Below are positions 27,877 through 37,700 of a stretch of 64,000 nt of DNA, piece by piece (position 1 is the first letter of the stretch; each line of letters begins with the position of its first letter). The translations under genes were made by a program, and so were the position numbers. Source of the stretch: Nocardiopsis eucommiae (GTDB lineage: Bacteria; Actinomycetota; Actinomycetes; Streptosporangiales; Streptosporangiaceae); assembly GCA_018388625.1 (NCBI GenBank), contig CP074402.1:310001-374000 (forward strand), read 5' to 3'. The notes beneath the pieces were generated by a model. The model did no database searches, was not told where the DNA came from, and was given only the letters and a program-made list of their open reading frames with translations.

Positions 27877-30800
27877 GTGGCCAAACAACCTCGTGAGTAC
27901 CTCCAGTGGGACCTGCTCGACCGCCCCGAGGACCCCGTTCCGTGGCGAACGAGTGATGTCAGCTCCCTGAGCAAGTTCTACGAGAAGCTGTCGGACGCGG
28001 CCGAACAGGCCGCGGCCGACATGCGGCGCCTCGAAGGTGACTCACTGGGCGAGGGCGACACCGTCTCGGCTCTCAAGGAGCTCGTCAACGAGCTGCCCAA
28101 ACACCTCGACAAGGCCCAGGAGGCCTACGAGAAGGGTTACAAGGCCCTCGACAAGTGGGAGATCTCCCTCGGAACGGCCCGCCAGGACAGCGCGGCCATC
28201 GTTCGCCAGGCAGCCGCGGCCTACAACGCGCTGGAGGACACGGACGCCTGGAAGAAGAAGGTCGACGGTGAGGACCCCGAGCGGGACGCGTTCATCACCA
28301 GGCTCACGAGTGTCCTCAACGACATGGACGAGGCCGCCCGGGAGTGCGCCGACGCCCTGGAAGAGGCCAAACAGGGCAGTCCGCGCAAGCTGTGGGGCTG
28401 GCTGGACAAGATCGTCACGTGGGTCGAGGACAACCCGCTGCTGTACGCGGTGGCCATGGTCGTCGCGGGTCTGGCGGCCATCTTCATTCCCGGACTCGGT
28501 ATCGCCCTGGCCCTGACCGTCCTCGCGATCAGCGCCGCATCGCTGCACAAGGAGGGCAAGCTCGGCTTCAACCGGGAGTCGCTGTTCACCCTGGGCATGG
28601 ACGCGATCTCCCTGATCCCCGGCGGTGCCCTGCTGCGCGGTGGACGCGCGGTCAGCAGGGTGGCCGGTGCGACGGCCACCCGCGTTCCCGGTCGTGTGGC
28701 GGGTGGCGTGAGCCGGGCCGCCTCCTCGGTCCGCAGCGGCGCCAGCCGTGCGGTTCCCGCCACGGTGAAACGGGCGGCCAACACCACGGGCGGGAAGATC
28801 GCGACGAGTATCACCAAGGACAGCGCGGCCAGCATGGCCTCGTCGGTCACGGTGCAGGTCGCGGGTGAGGGCAAGAGCCTCAGCGACATCAACTGGACCA
28901 ATGAGGCCCTGACCGCTGTCGGGACCAGCGCCGCCGGTTCCACCGTCGGGGTGCTCGCGGACAACGGCTCGCTGCCCAACTTCCTCGGTGGCGGTTCCGG
29001 GAGCGGGGGCTCCGACGGCGGGGGCCCGACCCGGCGACAGGGGCCGGTGGGGCGGACCCGGCCGGGACCCAGGGCTCCGGCGGGGCGGGCGGCGACGGCG
29101 GTGAGAGCGGCCCCGCCACCGGCGAGGGCCGTACCGGAGAGGCGTCGCCGGAGGCGGACGTCGTATCCGCTCCCGGTGCCGTGGGCGGTGGTGGCGGCGA
29201 GGGTGCCCAGAACCCGGCGGCGGTCCACAACAGCGGTCCGAATGGGGACGGTGGTCCCGCTCCGGGTGGGGTATCGGAGTCTCGTGCCCCGGAGGTGAAC
29301 GGTGGCCTGGGGAGGGCGGTCCGAATGGGGACGGTGGTCCCGCTCCGGGTGGGGTATCGGAGTCTCGTGCCCCGGAGGTGAACGGTGGCCTGGGGGAGGG
29401 CGGTCCGAACGGGGACGGTGGTCCCGCTCCCGCCGGGGTATCGGAGTCCCGCGCCCCGGAGGTGAACGGTGGCCTGGGGGAGGGCGGTCCGGCTCCCCTG
29501 AGCAACGCGGGCGGGGGCGACGGTGCTTCGGTCCTGTCGGGGAACGAGGACGTGGGCGCCGCCTCGACCCGCTCCCATGATCCGGAAACAGCGCCCGGTC
29601 CCGTGGGGCCGGAAGCCGGTTCCACGAACGCCTCCGCGGTCCCGGACGGTCCGGACGGAAGGCCGTCCAACACGGGCGACGCGAGCGAGACCCCGGCCGA
29701 CAGCGACGGACCGGCCCCGCGTGACTCCGGAGAGAGCCAGGCCGGGCGAGGCCCCAGCAGCGAACCCAGGGAGGAGTTCGCTCCGGTGCCCCCGTCCCGT
29801 GGCGGCGCGAACACGCCCCAGCCGCCCGCCTCCCCTCGGGCCCGGATCGAGGAGCCGGGCGAAGTGAACCTGGCGCCCGGGAACCGCGACGGTCAACCCG
29901 GCACCTCCACTCCGGCAGGGGCGCGCCCCGACGAAGGCGCCCCGAGGACCCCGGGGTCGCACGAGTCGCACCCCGCGCCGCGCGACGGCGACCAGCACGC
30001 GAACACGGCGGAGCAGCGGACCCCGGAACGGGCGCCCGGCGAGGCCGAGCCCCGCCAGCGCGGTGAGGACACTCCAGCCCCCGACGCCCCACGAGGTGAC
30101 GGTTCCGGTGCCTCCCCGCAGGGCGGCCCGGTCGTCACCCACACCCGCACCAACGGCCAGGGCGAGTTCACCACGACGCGCGGAGCCGACGGGGAGCAGA
30201 ACACCGCCTACCGCTACCCGGCCACCCGCGAGGGCGGCTCGGACTTCACCATGAACGTGACCCGTGACGGTGTCGACGTCAACGGCACCAGCGTGCGGAG
30301 CACCGGGCGCGGGTTCGACATGTCCTCGGCGGACGGCTCGTCGGTCCGTGCCCAACGGGACGGCACGATCCGCGTGGGCGACCTGGAGGTGACCGGCCCC
30401 GGCGGCAGGGGGCGTGCCTCCTACCGGGACGGTGAGCTGACGGTCTCCACGAGCGACGGGGACGTCTCCGTCTCCCGGGACCCGAACGGCAGCGAGGTCC
30501 GCACCGGGGACGGCCTCACCGTCCGCCGGGACGCGGACGGCCTGCGGGTCAGCCACACCGGCGACGGCCCCGCTGACCTGCGAACCAACGGCAGCGGACC
30601 CGACGTCACCCGGGGCGCCGCCGACAGCACGGGACGTCCTCCGCGTTCCCACGCGACGGATCCGACCACGGGCAGAAGCGCCGAGGTCGGGGTCGACGGC
30701 TACCGGGTCGACGTCCCCGGCGGCGGCTCGCACGGCTTCGACCGCGCCGACGGGACGGTCCGCGTCACGTCGGGTGGAGCCCGCGCCGAGGTCCGGCCCG

Positions 30801-32998
30801 ACTCGGCACACCTGTCCCACGCGGACCGGGGCGTGGACTTCGCGCTACGCCAGGACGGCACCGGCAGCGTCAGGGGCGGCCCCTCCAGCGCCGAGATCCG
30901 CGCGGACGGCGGCATCGACCTCCGGTCGTCCACGTTCGGGGAGGGGAACGACGCCACCCTCCGGCAGGTGGACGACGGCCAGGGCGGCACCCGCCCCGTG
31001 TTCAGGTCCGGGAACGTCACCGCGGAGCCCGGGCAGGTCAGCTTCGACCACGGCTCCCGGGTCCAGATCGTGGACCACCAGGGAACGAGTGCGATTCGGG
31101 TGGTCGACGGCGGCCGACAGCGGACCTACGACATGGACGGAAGGCCCGTCCAGGGCGAGACGTACCCGAGTCTGCCCCTGAACCCGGCCACCGGCACACC
31201 CTCCCTGGTGATCGGCTCCCCGGACGGCCGCACGCTCACCAGCGTGACGATCGAACCGGGACGCGGCGGCGACGGCCCTGGAGCGGCCCCCGCGTTGCGC
31301 GTCGAGAACCCCTACGGCTGGTCGGCGCGTGCCTCCCAGGACGGAGACGTGAGCGTGGCGGCACCCGGGGAAGGGAGAACTCCCTGGAGGTGACGCGTCG
31401 AGGTGACGGCTCCGTGGCGGTGAACACCAGGGACGGGAGCCACCGGGCCGACAACGGCGGCGGACGGCTCAGCGTCTCCGGGCCCGAGGGGCTCAGGGGC
31501 GACACCGACGGCGACCGGGTGCGGGTGACCGACGGAGAGGCCACCACGACCGCGCGCACGGACGAGGGCAGCGCCGTCCCGGGCGAGAGGGTGGCCGAGA
31601 CCAGGAGCGACAGCGAACAACGACCCCCGTTCGGGGAGAGCACCACGCACGAGTCCTCCGTCTCCACGAGCGAGGGGACGAGCGTCCGGGCCGGGGGCGA
31701 CGGGGTCCACACGACGATGCGCCCGGGCCGGGAACCCGGCACCGTGAGCTCCGGCGACCGGACCGTGGAGGTCGGCTCCGACGGCCTGACGGCGCGGGGC
31801 ACCGGTCGCGACTCCGACGCGTGGGAGGTGTCGACCGGCCCCGAGGGAACGCGCGGCAGCAACGGTGAACAGAGCATCGAGGTGACGGCCAGGCCCGGTG
31901 GGCCCGGTGTGCAGAATCCGATCCACACGGGGAACGGCCGGTGGCCCCGGCTGCGTGACCCGTTGGTCTCGCCCGACCAGATCCGGTTCGAGTCCGGCGG
32001 GAACGTCTCGGGCACCCGGTCGGCCTCCGGCCGCGCCGAGGTCACCGACGTCTCCAGCGGAACCACGGTCAGGGACGCCCGGGGCGGGGTGCGTGTCGAC
32101 TCCGGCGGCGGCCCCGAGCTGCGCGTCACCGAGGGACACGTCCGCGTCACGGCACCGGACGGGGTACAGCACCGGGTGGACATCCCGGGTTCCGGGCCCG
32201 ACGGCGGCCCGGCCCGCCCTGACCGGGACGGCGCGCGCACCGCTCCGAGGACGGACGACGGTAACGGCGCCCCCAGCGGGACGGCGACGCTCCCGGTCAG
32301 CGGGACGACGGTAACGGCGCCCCCAGCGGGACGGCGACGACACCGCCTCCGGCGGAGGGGACAGGCGTGACTCCCAGGGGCCGGAACGTCCGGGCTCCGA
32401 TCCGGTCACCACGCTCCGGGACACCCGGAGGGCGGCCCTCGAAGCGATCCCCTTGGAGCTGCTGAAGAACATCCTCAACGTGGCCACCGGGACGGGCTTC
32501 GACTTCGCCCGCCACTTCGCGGCCGAGGCGACGGGCTGGGACTGGATCTCGGACGGCATCGCCTTCGGACCCGACGGCATGCCCAACCCCAGCTACGTCG
32601 TGCAGTCCTTCATGCAGCTCGGCACGGCGATCCCCAAGGCGGCGGCCGAGGGCAGGTACGGGGGCGCCGACGGCCTCCCCAATCTCCCGCTGGAGCTGAG
32701 CCACCAGGCCATGCGCAACAACCTCCGCGACGCGTACCTGGAAGAGCGCGAGGAGGACTTCCTGGACGGCCAGGAGCTCGAGAAGCAGCGCGCGGTGCTC
32801 GACGGTCTGCTCTCCGACGCGGCCAGGGCCGAAATCGAGCGATCCCGGGAGGGCCTGCCGCCCGACGAGGCGCGGTGGCTGGACAGCTTCGTCGCCGCCG
32901 CCGAGCGGGAACTGGTGGCGGTCGAGGGCAGACTCGCGGAGCTGTACGACATGGACCTCGACCACATCAGGGGCCTGAGGAAGGACGTCGAGGAGTGA
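27877..32998 (+). CDS. Giant T7SS-substrate-like repeat protein (about 1,708 aa after frame correction)
   Basis: Five missing bases split this gene: near 29028, 29312, 31372, 32272 and 32322. With each restored the frame is continuous. Residues 1-180 are helical and WXG/LXG-like. About 185-225 are strongly hydrophobic (NPLLYAVAMVVAGLAAIFIP onward), followed by LFTLGMDAISLIPGGALLRG, a combination typical of the N-terminal region of T7SS polymorphic-toxin-like proteins. About 380-740 is a Gly/Pro/Asp linker with 28-aa repeats. About 750-1455 is a beta-type repeat region full of DG turns (DGTIRVGDLEV, DGELTVSTSDGDVSV). The last 185 residues are helical (LELLKNILNVATGTGFDFAR to DHIRGLRKDVEE). No nuclease, protease or ADP-ribosyltransferase motif is recognisable. 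WXG-like genes and the secretion ATPase follow, so I infer secretion. Confidence 0.7.
29235..29491 (+). repeat. 84-bp in-frame tandem repeat (three copies) inside the giant gene
   Basis: The copies start at 29235, 29318 and 29402 and each encodes a 28-aa unit of the type GPNGDGGPAPGGVSESRAPE followed by VNGGLGEG. A fourth begins at 29486 but diverges after six bases. Copies two and three are 84 nt. Copy one is 83 nt because its last G-run is CTGGGGAGG where the others have CTGGGGGAGG, and that one-base difference is a frame break. The first two copies are otherwise almost identical, so copy number may vary or be mis-assembled. Confidence 0.9.
32253..32339 (+). repeat. 50-bp tandem repeat near the 3' part of the giant gene
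   Basis: GGACGACGGTAACGGCGCCC and the following 17 bases occur at 32253-32289 and again at 32303-32339, an offset of 50. If each CCCCC run lacks one C, the period is 51 nt and both copies encode DDGNGAPQRDGD in one frame. This also joins the upstream and downstream coding parts. Confidence 0.8.
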
Positions 32999-33044
32999 GC
33001 CGGACCAGGACCCCCGGGACCAGCGGCCACGAAAGGAGCACCTG

Positions 33045-33395
33045 ATGGCCACCATCGTCAGTATCGACACGGACGCCCTGATCGACATGCGGGGGTCGCT
33101 CAACAGGATCCAGAGCGCCTTCGCCGAAGCCGAGGGCGAATCCTACCGGAGCCCCGAGGACCGGGCCGAGGACATCGGTCCGGGCAACCTGGTCGACAAG
33201 GCCAAGGACTACGGCAAGGACTGCAAGAAGAACTACGAGCGGCAGGCCGAGGACCTCGGAGCCCTGCTCCAGGCGCTCACCCCCGTGATCGAGACCTTCC
33301 AGGAGGCGGACGAGGAGATGGGCAAGAGCCTGACCGACCAGGAGCAGGGCGGACCGCCGCCGCCTCCCGGGCACCCCAACCAGGCCGCCGTCTAG
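33045..33395 (+). CDS. WXG100/ESAT-6-like helical protein
   Basis: This 116-aa protein is mainly helical, with a break around SPEDRAEDIGPGN where the WXG turn would be, so it has the two-helix plan but no WXG motif. The second helix contains KDYGKDCKKNYERQAEDLG and TPVIETFQEADEEMGKSL, as in ESX-type small proteins. The tail is Gly/Pro-rich. AAGGAG precedes the ATG, and the gene starts 46 bp after the giant gene. I infer a chaperone, co-secreted partner or immunity protein for the giant protein. Confidence 0.75.
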   Translation: MATIVSIDTDALIDMRGSLNRIQSAFAEAEGESYRSPEDRAEDIGPGNLVDKAKDYGKDCKKNYERQAEDLGALLQALTPVIETFQEADEEMGKSLTDQEQGGPPPPPGHPNQAAV

Positions 33396-33461
33396 CCCCA
33401 CCGCCCGCACGGGCCGCGACCGCACCGGGCCCCACCCGGCCGCACGAGGAGAACCACCGCC

Positions 33462-34114
33462 ATGCCCTACCTGTTCGAGGAGGACCTCCCGCAACGGGAC
33501 ATCCTGTTCGACTACGCGCTTCCGGAAGGCTGGAAGCAGTACGACCTGTCCGGCGACTCGCTCGCGGAGATGCGCGCCAAGGTGCTGGAGGCGTACGGGA
33601 ACCGGCCGGAGGAGGCGGAGGCGCTCAACGAGCTCATCGCCGACATGGCCAGGGTGACCGACGAGGCGACCGGGTCCGGGCTGATCTCGGCCGCCGGGAC
33701 CTTCGAGGAGTACGACGACGGGTTCTTCATGGCGACCGTCTGCGTCTTCGCCTTCCCGGCGGGCCGGGGCGAGCACACCATCGACCCCTGCGCCTGGTCG
33801 ACTACGTCTACCAGGACTCGGCCACGGCGCGTGAGGGCACCTGGCTGAAGAAGACCGTCGTGGACCTGACCGAGTCCGGGCTGGGCCAGTGCGGTCGCAT
33901 CGAGGGCGTCACGGACCATGACACCGACGAGGCGATCCTGCGCACGGTGGCCATGCACACGGCACTGGAGTACCCCGGCCTGGACAAGCGGATCCTGGTC
34001 AGCTGCACCAGCCCCAACTCCCGCGAGGTCGACGAGGTCCTGGACCTCTTCGACGCGATCACCGCGTCGGCGCGCTTCTGGGAGCGCGACGTCCCCGTCG
34101 ACGAGGGGGACTGA
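33462..34114 (+). CDS. T7SS-island accessory protein of unknown function (frameshifted)
   Basis: The corrected length is 217 aa, with one C missing near 33788 (TIDPLRLVDYVYQ). It has no signal peptide. The alternation of short strands and helices (VCVFAFPAGRGEHT, TWLKKTVVDLTESGLGQ, KRILVSCTSPNSREVDEVLD) suggests a globular alpha/beta cytosolic protein. Its position between the two WXG-like genes is where ESX loci place an EspG-type chaperone, and size and context would fit. I see no sequence motif proving it. AGGAGAACC precedes the ATG. Confidence 0.7.
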
Positions 34115-34150
34115 CCCCCAACGGCGTGGGCCGACGGCATCCGGTGGCAT

Positions 34151-34172
34151 CAGGGGTGAACCATCACCCCTG
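34151..34172 (+). promoter_or_regulatory. Perfect inverted repeat before the WXG100 gene
   Basis: CAGGGGTGA (34151-34159) and TCACCCCTG (34164-34172) are perfect 9-nt arms with an ACCA loop, 37 nt after the accessory gene. It could be a terminator/attenuator separating the two parts of the island or a regulator site. No T-run follows. Confidence 0.5.
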
Positions 34173-34262
34173 AGCAGGTATCAGCCACAATGAGCACAGA
34201 AGGGCTCCCGGCCCCTCGGCCGGGCTCGGCCGCCCCGGGAGCACACACACGAGGAGAGACAC

Positions 34263-34559
34263 ATGCCCGCGTACAACGTCGACAGTGACAAGACCGAGGA
34301 GACCTCCGGCTCCCTCACCCAGGAGTTCAACGAGTTCACCGAGCGCCTCCAGTCGATCAAGAACAAGGTCGACGCGCTGATCTCGGACGGCTACAGCACC
34401 CCTGCTGCGGAGAAGCACTTCCGTCCGTTCTTCGAGGACTTCAACAGCGGCTTCGAGGACGTCAACAAGGGCCTCGACGGCATCGCCAAGTACCTCAAGC
34501 AGGTCGGCACCACCTTCAGCGAGACCGACGAGAAGCTGGGCGAGGGCCTCAAGGGCTGA
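34263..34559 (+). CDS. WXG100-family (ESAT-6-like) secreted protein
   Basis: The 98-aa length and two-helix profile are typical of WXG100 proteins (TQEFNEFTERLQSIKNKVDA, turn, KHFRPFFEDFNSGFEDVNKG). The central turn reads ISDGYSTPAAEKHF, so Trp of WXG is replaced. The C-terminal helix has YLKQVGTTFSETDEKLGEGL with a YxxxD/E-like spacing. GAGGAGAGACAC precedes the ATG. It sits immediately upstream of the EccC gene, as canonical ESX substrates do. Confidence 0.82.
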   Translation: MPAYNVDSDKTEETSGSLTQEFNEFTERLQSIKNKVDALISDGYSTPAAEKHFRPFFEDFNSGFEDVNKGLDGIAKYLKQVGTTFSETDEKLGEGLKG

Positions 34560-34762
34560 CGGCCCCGAGCCACAGCCGAACCCCGCGCTCCTCGCGGGCA
34601 CCCGCCCCGAACAGAGCAGCCCCGCCCCGACCGCCCGCGCCGGGCCCCTCTCCACCTCCCGGCTCCCGCGCGGGCCCGGGGCGGACGCGCGGCCCCCACC
34701 GACCGCCGCGTCGACCAACGCGACCCGCCCCCGAGGGCAGAGACCCGGAAGCAGTCCTCACC

Positions 34763-37700
34763 GTGCGCCTTCTCTTCACCGCGACTCCAGCCACCGGTCC
34801 GTCCGTGGACGGGCCCAACGGCTCCGGCCCCGTCGCCTCCTCGCCCCTGCGTCTGGACATGCTCGTCGACGCCGACCCCAGCGCCACCGTGCGTCAGCTC
34901 ACCGAGGTCGTGGACCCGGTGGTCCGCACGGTGCCGCGCGTCAACGGCCAGGAGGTGCCCCTCTACGTCGGTGACCGGCGGGTCGATCCGTCCGTGTCCC
35001 TGGCGGACGCCGGGATCCTGGACGGGTCGGTCATCGGTGTGGGCGGTCCCGCCGAGGTCAAGGCGGAACCCCCGGGCGTGGTGGAGGTCCGGGTGGTCTC
35101 CGGCCCCGACGCGGGACGCGTCGTCCGGCTCGACCCGGGCGACTACGTGGTCGGTGACCACGAGAGCGCGGTGCTCGTCGTGGACGCCGACGGCCACTGG
35201 GCGCGGATCCGCGTGTCCCCCGACGGCACCGTCACCCTCCGGGCGACCAGCACCGGACAGGGCGCGTACCTGGAGCGCGACGAGGTCGCCCCGGACACCG
35301 ACTGGCCCCAGGGGGAGCAGCTCACCCTGGGCGGCACCCTTTTCGAGGCCTGGCCCAACCACCGGCCCGACGCCTCCGTCGTCACCTCCGAGGACGGCAC
35401 CGGACTGGACTACAACCGTCCGCCCCGGTTGCACCCCGCGCCCACCAAGACCAAGTTCAAACTGCCCACCCCGCCCGAGCCGCCGGACAAGCCGATCGCC
35501 CAGCTGCTCATGATGATCCTCATGCCGATCACCATGGCGGTCGGTGGCGCGCTCATCATGAACCGCCCGCAGATGCTCCTCATCGGCCTGCTGGCGCCGA
35601 TCTCGGTGCTGTTCATGCAGCTCATGCAGCGCAGGACCACCAAGGCCCGCTACGAGAAGCAGCTGCGCGAGTTCGAGGAGAAGACGGAGCGGGTCACCAG
35701 GGACGCCCGCGACGCCCTCGTCGCCGCGCAGCGCCGTCTGCGCGACACCTGCCCCGACCCCGCCGCCGTCCTGCTGCTGTCCACCGGGCCCCGCTCCCGG
35801 CTGTGGGAGCGCCGCAAGATCGACGAGGACTTCACCCAGCTGCGCGTGGGCACCGGCAGCATCCCCTCAGAGGTGGTCCTCATGGACCCCACCAAGGACG
35901 ACCACCGCAAGGAGGTCACCTGGGACATGCGGGACGTGCCGGTGAGCGTGTCGGTCAAGGACAACGGCGTCGTGGGTGTGGCCGGGACCGGCGAGGGCGC
36001 CCACGCCCTGGAGCGCTGGCTGGTCGCCCAGCTCGTCGCCCTGCACAGCCCCGCCGAGCTCCAGCTGTACCTGCTGTCCATGGAGGGGGACCACACCCGC
36101 TGGCGGTGGACCCGCTACGTGCCGCACCTGCGCGGGGACCTGCCCCAGCTCTCGCTGAACCGGATCGGGATCGACGCCACGACCTGCGCCCGCCGCGTCT
36201 CCGAACTGCTGATGATCCTGGAGGCCCGTGCCCAGGCCGCGCGCGGGGCCGTGGACGACGAGCCCGCGATCGTGGTCGTCCTCGACGGAGCCCGCCGGAT
36301 CCGCTCGCTCCCCGGGGTCGTGCAGCTGCTGCGTGAGGGCCCCGACGTGGGCATCTACGTCGTGTGCCTGGACGCCGAGGAGCGGCTGCTGCCCGAGGAG
36401 TGCCGGGCGGTCGTCAGCATCACCCCGCACGGCATGCGCCTGCGCCGGACCTCCTTCGACAACGTCGAGGACGTACGCGCCGACGTCCCCTCCGCGGCCT
36501 GGGCGGACCGTCTCGGCCGGGCCCTGGCGCCCCTGCGCGACAGCAGCGTGGGGGAGTCCGGCGGTTCCCTGCCGCGCAGCGCGCGCCTGCTCGACGTGAT
36601 CGGGCTGGAGCCGCCGAACGGTGAAGCGATCGCGGCCCACTGGGCGAGCGGCGGCCGCAGCACGGTCGCCACCCTCGGGGTCGGCCTGGACGGCGCCTTC
36701 GCCGTCGACATCCGCAGGGACGGCCCCCACGCGCTCATCGCGGGCACCACGGGTTCCGGCAAGTCCGAACTCCTCCAGACGCTGGTGGCGTCGCTCGCGG
36801 CGGTGAACCGCCCCGAGTCCATGTCGTTCGTGCTGGTCGACTACAAGGGCGGCAGCGCGTTCAAGGACTGCGTGGACCTGCCGCACACCGTCGGCATGGT
36901 CACCGACCTGGACACCCACCTGGTGGGCCGGGCCCTGGTCTCGCTCGGCGCCGAGCTGCACCGCCGCGAGCACATCCTGGCGAAGGCCGGGGCGAAGGAC
37001 ATCGAGGACTACCTCGAACTCCTGGACCGCGACCCGCGCATGCCCCAGATGCCGCGGCTGATGCTGGTCATCGACGAGTTCGCGTCCATGGCACGTGAGC
37101 TGCCGGACTTCGTCAAGGGCCTGGTCAACATCGCCCAGCGCGGTCGCTCCCTCGGCATCCACCTGGTGCTGGCCACGCAGCGGCCCGGCGGCGTGGTCAC
37201 CAACGACATCCGCGCCAACACCAACCTGCGGATCGCGCTGCGGATGACCGACGAGACCGAGAGCCGCGACGTCATCGACGCCGCCGAGTCGGCCCACATC
37301 GGGATCGACACCCCCGGACGCGCCTACGCCAGGCTCGGGCACGCGTCGCTGCTGCCGTTCCAGTCGGGCCGGGTGGGCGGTCGCCGCATCGTGGCCGTCG
37401 AGAACGCCTCCGCCCCCGTCGCCCACCCGGTGAAGTGGTCGGACCTGGCGCTGCCCGCCCCGATCGCTGCCAAGGAGAGCAAGCAGAGCGGCGACGTGGA
37501 GGCCACCGACCTCACGGCACTGGTCGCCGCCGTGCGCGAGGCCACGGAACAGGTCGGCGCCCGGCGGCAGCCGAGCCCCTGGCTGGAGGCGCTGCCCACG
37601 TCACTGACCCTGTCCACGCTGTTGCGGGGGCGGCCCCCGCAGCCGGAGCCCGGGACGGTGCGTCCGGTCCCGATCGGGCTCATCGACGTCCCCGCCCAGC

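Noticed and set aside
29235..29491. Tandem repeats as a CRISPR array
   Set aside because: The copies are directly adjacent with no unique spacers and encode in-frame peptide repeats.
28042..29814. 590-codon minus-strand open frame inside the giant gene
   Set aside because: Antisense shadow of the plus-strand coding sequence. The Gly/Asp repeats keep the other strand open.
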